Source: Agathobaculum butyriciproducens (GTDB lineage Bacteria; Bacillota; Clostridia; Oscillospirales; Butyricicoccaceae). Taken from it: a stretch of DNA of 64,000 nucleotides. The DNA lies in NCBI GenBank assembly GCA_003096535.1, contig QEKJ01000010.1:1-64000 (forward strand), written 5' to 3'. Shown here piece after piece: positions 34,771 through 43,032 of the stretch. Within the stretch, counting starts at the first letter, position 1; each line of letters opens with the position of its first letter. The position numbers were made by a program, and so were the translations under genes. The notes below the pieces were generated by a model that had not been told where the DNA came from, did not search any database, and worked only from the letters and a program-made list of their open reading frames with translations.

Positions 34771-35277
34771 ATGCCGAAGAAATTTTTAGAGGCCGGCAAG
34801 ATCGTCGGCACGCACGGCGTGCGCGGCGACTTGAAGGTGCAGAGCTGGTGCGACAGCCCTGAGGTGCTGTGTGACTTTGACACGCTCTATTTGGACGAAA
34901 AAACGCCTGTGACCGTCGAAAAGGCGCAGGTTCACAAGAATGTTGTGCTTATGCACATCAAGGGCATTGACACGGTCGAAGCCGCCGAGGCGATGCGAAA
35001 CAAGGTGCTCCACCTCGACCGCGAGGACGTAGAGCTGCCCGAGGATCTCGTGTTCATTCAGGATATTCTGGGCTTCAAGGTGTTCGATCTGCGCGTTGAC
35101 CGCGTAATCGGCCGCATCCGTGACGTACTGACCAGTAATCCGGCGCACGATATGTACGAGATTGCCGGTGAGGACGGACGTCTGATCTACATTCCGGCCA
35201 TCAAGCCGTTCCTCAAGGAGATCGACATGGAAGCCGGCGTGATCTACGTTGAGAGCATCGAGGGCCTGATCGAATGA
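34771..35277 (+). CDS. rimM: Ribosome maturation factor RimM
   Basis: 168 residues starting MPKKFLEAGKIVGTHGVRGDLKV, then the PRC-barrel C-terminal domain (DILGFKVFD, IPAIKPFLKEID). RimM helps assemble the 30S head with S19. ATG 34771 has GGAGGA at 34755; the upstream in-frame sequence belongs to the repeat. The trmD ATG overlaps its stop (ATGA). Confidence 0.96.
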   Translation: MPKKFLEAGKIVGTHGVRGDLKVQSWCDSPEVLCDFDTLYLDEKTPVTVEKAQVHKNVVLMHIKGIDTVEAAEAMRNKVLHLDREDVELPEDLVFIQDILGFKVFDLRVDRVIGRIRDVLTSNPAHDMYEIAGEDGRLIYIPAIKPFLKEIDMEAGVIYVESIEGLIE

Positions 35278-36008
35278 AAATCGACATTATGACGCTGTTT
35301 CCGGAGATGATCGACGCGGTTATGCGCGAAAGCATTATCGGACGCGCCCAGGACAAGGGTGTTGTCGAGGTCAAGGCAACCAACATCCGCGATTATGCGC
35401 TCGACAAGCACCACAAGGCAGATGACGCGCCCTACGGCGGTGGACGCGGACAGGTCATGCTGGCTGAGCCGCTGTATCTGTGCCATCAGGCGCTGAGTGC
35501 CGGCGAACATGTGCACACGGTGTTCCTCTCTGCACAGGGACAGCCGTTTAACCAGCAGAAAGCGCGTGAGCTGCTCGCAAAGGAGCACTTTATTCTGGTC
35601 TGCGGCCATTATGAGGGCATTGACCAGCGCTTTATTGACGAGTGCGTGGACGAGGAGATCTCCATCGGCGACTTTGTGCTGACCGGCGGGGAAATTCCTG
35701 CGATGGCTGTCGCGGACGCGGTATGCCGCATGGTGCCGGGCGTTCTGCCGGACGAGGAAGCGTTCACGGCGGAAAGCCACTGGGATGGTCTGCTCGAGCA
35801 TCCGCAGTACACCCGCCCGGAAAACTGGCGCGGCAGGGAAGTACCGGAGGTGCTGCTCTCCGGTCACCATGCAAACATCGAAGCATGGAGACGCGAAATG
35901 AGCCTGCGCCGCACGAAAAAGGATCGGCCTGACCTGTTTGCGCAGTTTGAGCCGCAGGATAAGCGGGATAAAAAGATTCTCGATAAAATTCACAGCGATG
36001 AGCGGTAA
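35274..36008 (+). CDS. trmD: tRNA (guanine-N1)-methyltransferase TrmD
   Basis: 244 residues. SPOUT knot motifs: MKIDIMTLFPEMI, DDAPYGGGRGQVM, CGHYEGIDQRFID and EEISIGDFVLTGGE. It makes m1G37 in tRNAs and is essential in most bacteria. Translationally coupled to rimM and followed by a terminator that begins at its stop codon. Confidence 0.98.
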   Translation: MKIDIMTLFPEMIDAVMRESIIGRAQDKGVVEVKATNIRDYALDKHHKADDAPYGGGRGQVMLAEPLYLCHQALSAGEHVHTVFLSAQGQPFNQQKARELLAKEHFILVCGHYEGIDQRFIDECVDEEISIGDFVLTGGEIPAMAVADAVCRMVPGVLPDEEAFTAESHWDGLLEHPQYTRPENWRGREVPEVLLSGHHANIEAWRREMSLRRTKKDRPDLFAQFEPQDKRDKKILDKIHSDER

Positions 36009-36033
36009 AAAGAACCCTTCGGGGTTCTTTTTT
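36007..36033 (+). terminator. Terminator of the ffh-trmD operon
   Basis: AAAGAACCC-TTCG-GGGTTCTTT with a T run, a UUCG tetraloop hairpin. Confidence 0.92.
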
Positions 36034-36100
36034 GTTGTGCAAACGCGAAAAGAGAGCCTGCTTACACAGACTCTCTTTCCGGACAGCTCCAAAAGGAAAA

Positions 36101-36550
36101 TTATGCGTTTGTATCATTGGACTGCTCGAGTGCGGCCTGTTCGTCCGCAAGAGCAGCTTCGCGCTTTTTCTCCAGACGCGAGCCGATAAAGTAGCCGACA
36201 GCGGCCACAACGACCGCCCAGACGGTTGTGCTCGGGGATTTCGCCAGAATATCGCCCAGACCGGTACCCTGCATCTTCTCACCGAGAATACCGACCAGTC
36301 CGCACAGGATATAGCCGACAGCGGCGCCCAGACAGGTCAGCTGGAACACATGGCGCTTCATGCCGAAGATCTTCACATCGGCAGGATCAATATCTTCTTC
36401 TTCCTCTTCTGGTTCCGCGTCGAGGATGGCGGGTGCATTTTCATCCTGCGCAGCGGGCGGGGTATCTTCGGCTGCGGCAGGCAGGGTTTCCTGCTTCTGC
36501 ACATCGGAAACCGCCTGTTCTTCGTCCAGCGGCTGCTGGTTTTCGCTCAT
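36101..36550 (-). CDS. Acidic two-TM membrane protein of unknown function
   Basis: 149 residues. A long acidic, disordered N-terminus (EEEEEDIDPADV near 55) is followed by two transmembrane segments (about 75-97 and 112-132) and a charged C-terminal tail. I recognise no family. Start MSENQQP has AGGAAGTG upstream. It is 40 bp after the PspC gene and is probably the last gene of the PadR-led envelope operon. Confidence 0.7.
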   Translation of the reverse strand: MSENQQPLDEEQAVSDVQKQETLPAAAEDTPPAAQDENAPAILDAEPEEEEEDIDPADVKIFGMKRHVFQLTCLGAAVGYILCGLVGILGEKMQGTGLGDILAKSPSTTVWAVVVAAVGYFIGSRLEKKREAALADEQAALEQSNDTNA

Positions 36551-36590
36551 AGCGAGCACTTCCTCTCTTTTCCGGAGAAACGGCGATGGG

Positions 36591-36800
36591 TCACATCATA
36601 TTGTTATTGCGCGTGCTCTCGGACGGAATGATGATCGCGGCGATAATATACGCCAGGATACCCGAACCGCCGAGGAAGCATACAAGTGCCCATGCCAGAC
36701 GGATCAAAGTCGGGTCGAGATCAAAATATTCCGCGATGCCGGCACAGACACCGCACAGCATGCGGTTGGATTCACTGCGATACAATTTCTTGCCATTCAT
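36591..36800 (-). CDS. PspC-domain envelope stress protein
   Basis: 69 residues, almost entirely a PspC domain: KKLYRSESNRMLCGVCAGIAEYF followed by DPTLIRLAWALVCFLGGSGILAYIIAAIIIP (shown here as two recognition parts). PspC proteins sit in the inner membrane and take part in envelope-stress responses. AAGGAGA precedes the ATG. It follows the DUF4097-type gene by 58 bp. Confidence 0.9.
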   Translation of the reverse strand: MNGKKLYRSESNRMLCGVCAGIAEYFDLDPTLIRLAWALVCFLGGSGILAYIIAAIIIPSESTRNNNMM

Positions 36801-36858
36801 CGTAAAGTCTCCTTTTCTTTTATCATACGTTGTTTTGCGGGTTTCGTCAAGTTACAGT

Positions 36859-37725
36859 TCAGACAGGGGTATCAGCGTTCGCGGATGCGACCTGAGAAAG
36901 CAGGCTGATCTGGCCGGAGCCGGACACTCTGGCTTGCAGATCGTGTGGAACGTGCTCGGCGCGGTTATCGTATTGTGCAGTGCCGTTTCCGAGTTCGTCC
37001 ATCTGAACCAGCGGTGTGCCGTTCATTATGACTGTACCCCAGTTGGTAGTGGCCTGGATATGATACTGGCCTGCCGACTCGGGCAGGGTTGCGGATAAGC
37101 GGCCGTCGGTTGCATCCAGCGTGATTCTGTGACCATACAGTTCATCGGCGGTGAGCGTACCATTTCCGGCAGACAGCTCGATATTCTGCGCGGATAGACG
37201 GTCGCGGATAGTCACATTTGCCTGCTGTCCACAGGAAATGCGGATTTGCAGATAGTTTCCGTCACGGGGCAGGGTAATCGTTGCCGGTTCATCGTTTGCC
37301 CAGAGCGAAGCAGTCCAGTGTGTACCGTTTATCTGCGTATCTGCGAAATTAGCGCTTGCACTGACGGCAAAGTCCGAACCGTTCTCGATAGTAAATTCTC
37401 CGCCATTAAGCGTCAAGTCGATGTAATCGATTTGATCGACCGACTGGATAGGCATATTGCCGTGCTCGATGGCATTTCGGCGGGTTTCGAGGTAATCCTG
37501 CACCCAGTCAGTGTCAAAATCGCTGTCATCATCTTCATCGGCGGTGACAATGTGGTCGCTGATGTTCACAAACTTATCGGAAAAATTTTGTGCGGCATCG
37601 CTGAACGGGTGCAGCGCACCATTATAGTACACGCTGTAAAACTGTCCGCCGAGCACATGACCGACCGTTGTCAGTCCGAGTCCAAGCACCAGCACGGCAG
37701 CGCAGGCAATAATGAGCTTTTTCAT
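36859..37725 (-). CDS. DUF4097-type secreted/membrane-anchored beta-helix protein
   Basis: 288 residues. N-terminal signal or anchor MKKLIIACAAVLVLGLGLTT, a DE-rich linker (about 60-75), and a repetitive beta-rich C-terminal domain with alternating short strands, as in adhesin-like DUF4097 proteins that accompany DUF1700 and PspC. The ATG overlaps the upstream stop (ATGA) and has GGAGGTGG before it. Role: envelope, precise function unknown. Confidence 0.82.
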   Translation of the reverse strand: MKKLIIACAAVLVLGLGLTTVGHVLGGQFYSVYYNGALHPFSDAAQNFSDKFVNISDHIVTADEDDDSDFDTDWVQDYLETRRNAIEHGNMPIQSVDQIDYIDLTLNGGEFTIENGSDFAVSASANFADTQINGTHWTASLWANDEPATITLPRDGNYLQIRISCGQQANVTIRDRLSAQNIELSAGNGTLTADELYGHRITLDATDGRLSATLPESAGQYHIQATTNWGTVIMNGTPLVQMDELGNGTAQYDNRAEHVPHDLQARVSGSGQISLLSQVASANADTPV

Positions 37726-38381
37726 ACATTTCCACCTCCTGTACGGCGGCATCTGTTGCGAATCCAGTTAAACGGCGCACGCAGCACGGCGACAAAGGCG
37801 CGGAACACCGGCGGCACAAACAGAATGCTCAGCTTGATGGACAGCAGTCCGAGCAGGATACCGGCGGCAAAGGCAGCCAGTCCGTTGCCGAGTGTGACGA
37901 GCGCGTTCGCCGGTGTCGCCCACAGTGTGCAGGACAGCAGGGCAATCACGGCTCCGCCGCAAATCAGCGCAAGCGGAATGCCGTACAGAATGAGCAGTAC
38001 AGCGAAAATCACCGCGAGCACGGTCACAACGATCGCCAGAAGCACGCCAAGCACGGTTGCACCTGCGCCGAATACGAGTGGCAATCCGATCGGGATGGCG
38101 AGCAGCACCAGCACAATCAGCAGCAGCGGACTGATACCGCGCCAGCGGCGCTTCTCTTTTATCGGCTGTGCATGCGGTACAGCGGTCAGTTCGCGGTAGT
38201 CCGCCAGGATCTGCGCCGCAACTTTTGCCGGCTCGCCGAGTTCCTCGATGGCCTTCGCCTCGTTTTCCGGGCCTGCGTCATCAAAATATTCTTCGTAATA
38301 GCGCAGAGCGTTCGCGCGTTCCTCCTCCGGCAAAACCGAAAGCGCACGCCGCAGCGCTGTCATGTAATCTGCTCTGTTCAT
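37722..38381 (-). CDS. DUF1700 membrane protein
   Basis: 219 residues. N-terminal DUF1700 segment MNRADYMTALRRALSVLPEEE and YYEEYFDDAG, then ELGEPAKVAAQI, followed by four or five transmembrane helices. DUF1700 genes nearly always follow a PadR repressor and precede DUF4097 genes. The start overlaps the PadR stop by 4 bp. The family acts in the membrane; its function is unknown. Confidence 0.9.
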   Translation of the reverse strand: MNRADYMTALRRALSVLPEEERANALRYYEEYFDDAGPENEAKAIEELGEPAKVAAQILADYRELTAVPHAQPIKEKRRWRGISPLLLIVLVLLAIPIGLPLVFGAGATVLGVLLAIVVTVLAVIFAVLLILYGIPLALICGGAVIALLSCTLWATPANALVTLGNGLAAFAAGILLGLLSIKLSILFVPPVFRAFVAVLRAPFNWIRNRCRRTGGGNV

Positions 38382-38695
38382 TCGTTCACCCCTCCAAAAA
38401 AGATCGTGTCGATCCCGCTGCGGTAGTTCTGCCAGTCGATGCGGTGCTGCCGCAGAGCGGCTCTGCCGTGCTCGGTGATCTGGTAGTAGCGTCGGTTGCG
38501 GCCCGCATAGGCTTGATCGTAGGTGGTCAGGCAGCCATCCTTCATCAGCCGCCGAAGTACCGGATACAGCGTAGATTCGGAAATATCCAGTACCTTTTGT
38601 ACGTCCTGCGTGATACGGTAGCCGTAGGTGCTCTCTCGCTCGACTACGGCAAGCACGATGCCGTCCAGCAGGGAGGACGAGATGGGATAGGACAT
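38378..38695 (-). CDS. PadR-family transcriptional regulator
   Basis: 105 residues. Winged-helix PadR fold: ISSSLLDGIVLAVVERESTYGYRI, ISESTLYPVLRRLMKDGCL and GRNRRYYQITEHGR. It probably represses its own operon; a 9-bp perfect inverted repeat overlaps the promoter. GGAGAGG lies before the ATG. Confidence 0.93.
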   Translation of the reverse strand: MSYPISSSLLDGIVLAVVERESTYGYRITQDVQKVLDISESTLYPVLRRLMKDGCLTTYDQAYAGRNRRYYQITEHGRAALRQHRIDWQNYRSGIDTIFFGGVNE

Positions 38696-38725
38696 ATGGA
38701 ATCCTCCTCTCCTGTGTTTCTAATA

Positions 38726-38756
38726 ATATTATATGGAATATAATATAGTCCGTCAA
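38726..38756 (-). promoter_or_regulatory. Promoter and palindromic operator of the PadR operon
   Basis: Minus strand: -35 TTGACG (38751-38756), 17-bp spacer, -10 TATAAT (38728-38733). A perfect inverted repeat ATATTATAT-N3-ATATAATAT (38726-38746) covers the -10 and most of the spacer, well placed for repression by PadR. Confidence 0.85.
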
Positions 38757-38830
38757 CAGGTATATCAAAAATAACTATGAAGGAATTGTAAATTTTGTGG
38801 GATCAGTGCAGGAAAAACACTGTTTTCACA

Positions 38831-38859
38831 TTGTATTCGCGGAAAAGATAGCGTATAAT
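38831..38859 (+). promoter_or_regulatory. Promoter of the ddl-led gene run
   Basis: TTGTAT (38831-38836), 17-bp spacer, TATAAT (38854-38859), 53 bp before the ddl ATG. Confidence 0.8.
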
Positions 38860-38912
38860 GATATCTGTATAAGTATGGGCAGAGGAAACGAACGAAAGGG
38901 CGAATCTAATAA

Positions 38913-39983
38913 ATGAAACTGGCTGTATTATTCGGCGGTATTTCGAGTGAGCACGATATCTCGTGCCTGTCTGCCGCTTCTATTTTGCGAAACCTGAATA
39001 AAGATAAATATGAAATCTATCCGGTCGGCATCACCCGCAGCGGCGAGTGGTTCTACTGCCCGGACTGCGATCCGGACCGCGTAGAGAGCGGTGCGTGGGA
39101 GCGCATGACCGGCAAGGTCAAGGTCGTTCTGGCACCCGACCGCGGCATGCATGGCATGGTGCTGCTCCGTGAGGGAGAAATCGAGATTGTCCGTCTGGAC
39201 TGCGTATTTCCGGTGCTGCACGGCGTCGGCGGCGAGGACGGCACGATGCAGGGTCTGCTCGAGCTGGCCGGCATTCCGTACGTCGGCTGCGGCGTAGCTG
39301 CAAGCGCGAACACGATGGATAAGGCACTGACCAAAAAGGTCGTTGAGGGCACCGGCGTCCGTCAGGCGCGGTACTATCTGGCGCTGAGATATGACTTTGA
39401 GCGCAATGCCGAGGCGGTTGTCGCCGCGGCAGCGGAAACGCTGGGCGCATTCCCGGTATTCGTCAAGCCGTGCTCGCAGGGCTCGTCCGTGGGCGTTGCC
39501 AAGGCGAACAATCTGCTCGAGCTGGCCGAGGGCCTGACCGAAGCATTTAAGCTGGATACCAAGGTGCTCGTCGAGGAGTTCATCGACGGTCACGAGGTCG
39601 AGTGCGCTGTACTCGGCAACCTCGAACCGCAGGCCTCCACGGTCGGCGAAATTGCTCCGACGCAGGAGTTCTACACCTTTGACGCCAAGTACAAGGACGA
39701 AAGCTCGCGTCTGTACATTCCGGCACATATCACCGAGGAGCAGATTGCGACCGTCCGTCAGGATGCTGTCCGCGTTTACACCGCACTCGGCTGCCGCGGC
39801 CTGTCGCGCGTAGACTTCTTTGTCACCCACGACAGCGGCGAGGTTGTTTTCAACGAGCTGAACGCGATTCCGGGCTTTACCTCGATCAGCATGTACCCCA
39901 AGCTGTTTGATTACGAGGGCATCGGCTATGCCGAGCTGCTCGACCGCCTGATCTCTCTGGCACTGGAGGAGCACAATGGATAA
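38913..39983 (+). CDS. ddl: D-alanine--D-alanine ligase
   Basis: 356 residues, ATP-grasp fold. N-terminal LAVLFGGISSEHDISC, LHGVGGEDGTMQGLLELAGIPYVG, the ATP-binding FVKPCSQGSSVGVAK, and C-terminal NELNAIPGFTSISMYPKL with the metal-ligand Asn/Glu. It makes the D-Ala-D-Ala used for the peptidoglycan stem. It overlaps murI by 8 bp, pairing two cell-wall precursor enzymes. Confidence 0.96.
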   Translation: MKLAVLFGGISSEHDISCLSAASILRNLNKDKYEIYPVGITRSGEWFYCPDCDPDRVESGAWERMTGKVKVVLAPDRGMHGMVLLREGEIEIVRLDCVFPVLHGVGGEDGTMQGLLELAGIPYVGCGVAASANTMDKALTKKVVEGTGVRQARYYLALRYDFERNAEAVVAAAAETLGAFPVFVKPCSQGSSVGVAKANNLLELAEGLTEAFKLDTKVLVEEFIDGHEVECAVLGNLEPQASTVGEIAPTQEFYTFDAKYKDESSRLYIPAHITEEQIATVRQDAVRVYTALGCRGLSRVDFFVTHDSGEVVFNELNAIPGFTSISMYPKLFDYEGIGYAELLDRLISLALEEHNG

Positions 39984-40773
39984 GCGTGCGATTGGCGTAT
40001 TTGACTCTGGCTTGGGCGGTTTGACCGCCGTGCGCCGTCTGCACGCCCTGATGCCGCAGGAAAATATCATCTATTTCGGCGATACCGGCCGTGTGCCGTA
40101 CGGTACGCGCGGCCGCGATATCATCACCAAGTATGCCCGGCAGGATGTGGCGTTTCTGCGCCAGTTTGATCTGAAATCCATCATTATTGCCTGCAACACC
40201 GTGTCCGCAATCGCGCTTGACCTGCTTTCCAAGGAGAACGACATCCCAATCATCGGCACGGTCGAGCCTGCCTGCCGCCGCGCCATGACCATGACGCAGA
40301 CCGGCAGAGTCGGCGTAATCGGCACGGCGGCCACCATCCGTTCGGGTGCATACGAGAAGTATCTGCATAAAAAGGACGGCACGCTCGACCTGTTCACGCA
40401 GGCGTGTCCGCTGTTCGTGCCGCTGGTCGAGAACGGCCGCGTGCACCGCGGCGATGTGGTCATCGAGACTGTGGTGAAGGAATATCTCACGCCGCTGAAG
40501 GACGTAGGTGTGGATACGCTCATTCTCGGCTGCACGCACTATCCGCTGCTTGAGGAGGTCATCGGCGACTTTATGGGTCCGGATGTGACGCTCATAGACT
40601 CGGGCGCCGAGGCGGCAAACCTCGCTTCCACGCAGTTTGACCCGAACGAGGGCACGGGCACGACGCAGTATTTCGTTTCGGACGATCCGCAGGGCTTTGA
40701 CCAGCTCGCCGAGCTGTTCCTGCAGGAAAAGGTCGATGTCGGTGCGGAGCTTGTGGATATTTCCCGTTATTAA
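39976..40773 (+). CDS. murI: Glutamate racemase
   Basis: 265 residues. IGVFDSGLGGLTAVRRL and YFGDTGRVPYG at the N-terminus; the two catalytic cysteines lie in IIACNTVSA and ILGCTHYPLL. It supplies D-glutamate for the wall. The start lies inside the ddl end (8-bp overlap). Confidence 0.97.
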   Translation: MDKRAIGVFDSGLGGLTAVRRLHALMPQENIIYFGDTGRVPYGTRGRDIITKYARQDVAFLRQFDLKSIIIACNTVSAIALDLLSKENDIPIIGTVEPACRRAMTMTQTGRVGVIGTAATIRSGAYEKYLHKKDGTLDLFTQACPLFVPLVENGRVHRGDVVIETVVKEYLTPLKDVGVDTLILGCTHYPLLEEVIGDFMGPDVTLIDSGAEAANLASTQFDPNEGTGTTQYFVSDDPQGFDQLAELFLQEKVDVGAELVDISRY

Positions 40774-40803
40774 AGCTGTTTTACGGCTAAGGAGCATAGA
40801 AAT

Positions 40804-41247
40804 ATGAAGAAGGACGTTTGGCTGACGATTTCCTCTCAGCAGCAGTTTGCGGGCTGTGACGAGGAGAACATCGACCTGCAAACCGCTGCCACGCTGTACG
40901 AGCGCGGCGGAAAATATTACATCGCATACGAGGAAAGTGAGCTGACCGGACTCGAAGGCACCAAGACCACCGTCAAACTGGACGGCAAAACGGTTGCCCT
41001 CATCCGCACGGGTACGTTTCCCTCGCACATGCTGTTCGCCGAGGACGAGCGCCATGTCGGTCTGTATCAGACGCCGGTCGGCAGCGAAATGGCTATCGCC
41101 ACCCACACCTCGCGGGTGCACAACACCATCGGCGAGGACGGCGGACACCTCATCATCGACTACACGGTCGAGGTGGACAACTCTCTCATGGGAGAACATC
41201 ACTTTGAGATGACGGTATCGACCAAACCGAACATTCAGGTCGTTTAA
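40804..41247 (+). CDS. DUF1934 (YwiB-like) beta-barrel protein
   Basis: 147 residues starting MKKDVWLTISSQQQ. DUF1934 features: YIAYEESELTGLEGTKTTVKL, MLFAEDERHVGLYQTPVGSEM and the closing YTVEVDNSL pattern of a lipocalin-like barrel. Often next to argS, as here (40 bp). Ligand unknown; cytoplasmic. Confidence 0.87.
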   Translation: MKKDVWLTISSQQQFAGCDEENIDLQTAATLYERGGKYYIAYEESELTGLEGTKTTVKLDGKTVALIRTGTFPSHMLFAEDERHVGLYQTPVGSEMAIATHTSRVHNTIGEDGGHLIIDYTVEVDNSLMGEHHFEMTVSTKPNIQVV

Positions 41248-41287
41248 CAAAGTAAAAATAAGAGATTTTAGATATAGGAGTGTACAC

Positions 41288-42985
41288 ATGAACGCATATG
41301 AGATCGCACGCGCCGAAGCAACCCGCGTTGTAGAAGCGGCGTACCGCAAGGCTGTAGCCGCAGGCGAGCTGCCTGAGGGCACTATTCCTCCGGTTGCGGT
41401 AGAGACCCCGAAGGATTCCTCCAACGGCGACTGGGCATCCACCTTTGCCATGCAGTGCGCAAAGCCGCTGCATATGGCGCCGCGCAAGATCGCGGAGAGC
41501 ATCGTGGCAAACCTCGACCTCGAGGGCAGCTGCTTTGACACCGTGACCATCGCAGGCCCCGGCTTTATGAATTTCACGCTGAATCAGGGCTGGTACGAGC
41601 AGGCTGTCCGCGGTGTATTCGCCATGGGTGAGAATTACGGCCGTACCGAGAGCAAAAAGCCGGAAAAGGTCATGGTAGAGTTCGTTTCCGCCAACCCGAC
41701 CGGCCCGATGCACATGGGCAATGCACGCGGCGGCGTTCTGGGCGACTGCCTGTCCTCGGTTCTGGACTGGTCCGGCAACGACGTTACCCGTGAGTTCTAC
41801 ATCAACGATGCAGGCAATCAGGTAGACAAGTTCGCGCACTCGGTCGAGGGCCGCTATATCCAGGAGATCCGCGGCGAGGACGCCATCGAGTTTGACGCTT
41901 CCTGGTATCAGGGCGATGACATTAAGGCACTGGCGCATGATCTGGTAGAGCAGTACGGCGACAGCTTGCTCGAAAAGACCCCGGAGGAGCGCTTTGCCAT
42001 TATCGAGGGCTACGGTCTGCCGACCAACATTGCCCGCATGGAGCGCGACCTCAAGCGTTACAAGATCAACTACGACGTATGGTTCCGGGAGTCCACTCTG
42101 CACGAGAGCGGCTACGTCAAGGAGACCATCGACATGCTGACCGCCAAGGGCGCAACCTACGAGACCGAGGACGGCGCACTGTGGCTCCGTTCGACCGACT
42201 TCGGCTGCGACAAGGACGACGTTCTGCGCCGTGCAAACGGTTTCTATACCTACTTTGCGGCCGATATCGCTTACCATCGCAACAAGTTCGAGAAGCGCGG
42301 CTTTGACCGTGTTATCAACATCTGGGGCGCTGACCATCACGGCCATGTAAAGCGTCTGCAGTGCGCACTGGATGCACTCGGTCTGGACGGCTCTCACCGT
42401 CTGGAGATCGTGCTCATGCAGCTTGTCCGCATGATGCAGGGCGGCGAGGTTGTCCGCATGTCCAAGCGTACCGGCAAGAGCCTGACGCTGACCGACCTGC
42501 TCGACGAGATTCCGGTCGATGCAGCGCGTTTCTTCTTCAACAGCCGCGCCGCTGAGACCCAGATGGAGTTCGACCTTGACCTTGCTATCAAGCAGGATTC
42601 CGATAACCCGCTGTACTATGTGCAGTACGCGCACGCGCGTATCTGCTCTGTGCTCAAGAACGCACAGGAGAGCGGCATCGCGCTGCCGGATACCGGCAAG
42701 ACCGACCTGTCCGTGCTAACCGGCGCAGATGAGCGTCAGCTCATCAAGCAGGTTGCTCTGCTGCCCGAGGAGATCGTGCAGTCCGCTGTCAGCCGCGATC
42801 CGTCGCGTCTCAACAAGTACGCCGTTGCACTGGCGCAGCAGTTCCATCACTTCTACAACGCCTGCCGCATCAAGGATGCCGAGCCGGCTGTCCGCGATGC
42901 GCGTCTGACCCTGTGTCTGGCGGCAAAGCAGACCATTGAGAACGTGCTGAAGCTCATCGGCGTAGACGCACCGGAATCCATGTAA
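41288..42985 (+). CDS. argS: Arginyl-tRNA synthetase
   Basis: 565 residues, complete class I synthetase. Arg N-terminal domain (about 1-110), HIGH-like motif in SANPTGPMHMGNARGG, MSKRTGKS as the KMSKS-type loop, and a DALR anticodon-binding C-terminus (about 450-565). TAGGAG lies before the ATG. No T-box is visible in the 40-bp gap. Confidence 0.97.
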   Translation: MNAYEIARAEATRVVEAAYRKAVAAGELPEGTIPPVAVETPKDSSNGDWASTFAMQCAKPLHMAPRKIAESIVANLDLEGSCFDTVTIAGPGFMNFTLNQGWYEQAVRGVFAMGENYGRTESKKPEKVMVEFVSANPTGPMHMGNARGGVLGDCLSSVLDWSGNDVTREFYINDAGNQVDKFAHSVEGRYIQEIRGEDAIEFDASWYQGDDIKALAHDLVEQYGDSLLEKTPEERFAIIEGYGLPTNIARMERDLKRYKINYDVWFRESTLHESGYVKETIDMLTAKGATYETEDGALWLRSTDFGCDKDDVLRRANGFYTYFAADIAYHRNKFEKRGFDRVINIWGADHHGHVKRLQCALDALGLDGSHRLEIVLMQLVRMMQGGEVVRMSKRTGKSLTLTDLLDEIPVDAARFFFNSRAAETQMEFDLDLAIKQDSDNPLYYVQYAHARICSVLKNAQESGIALPDTGKTDLSVLTGADERQLIKQVALLPEEIVQSAVSRDPSRLNKYAVALAQQFHHFYNACRIKDAEPAVRDARLTLCLAAKQTIENVLKLIGVDAPESM

Positions 42986-43032
42986 TTCGCATACCCTCAA
43001 TCGAACCGCGTTATTCACGCGAGGAGACCCAC

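Noticed and set aside
41248..41287. T-box leader for argS
   Set aside because: The gap to the previous gene is only 40 bp, too short for a T-box, and no T-box word is present.
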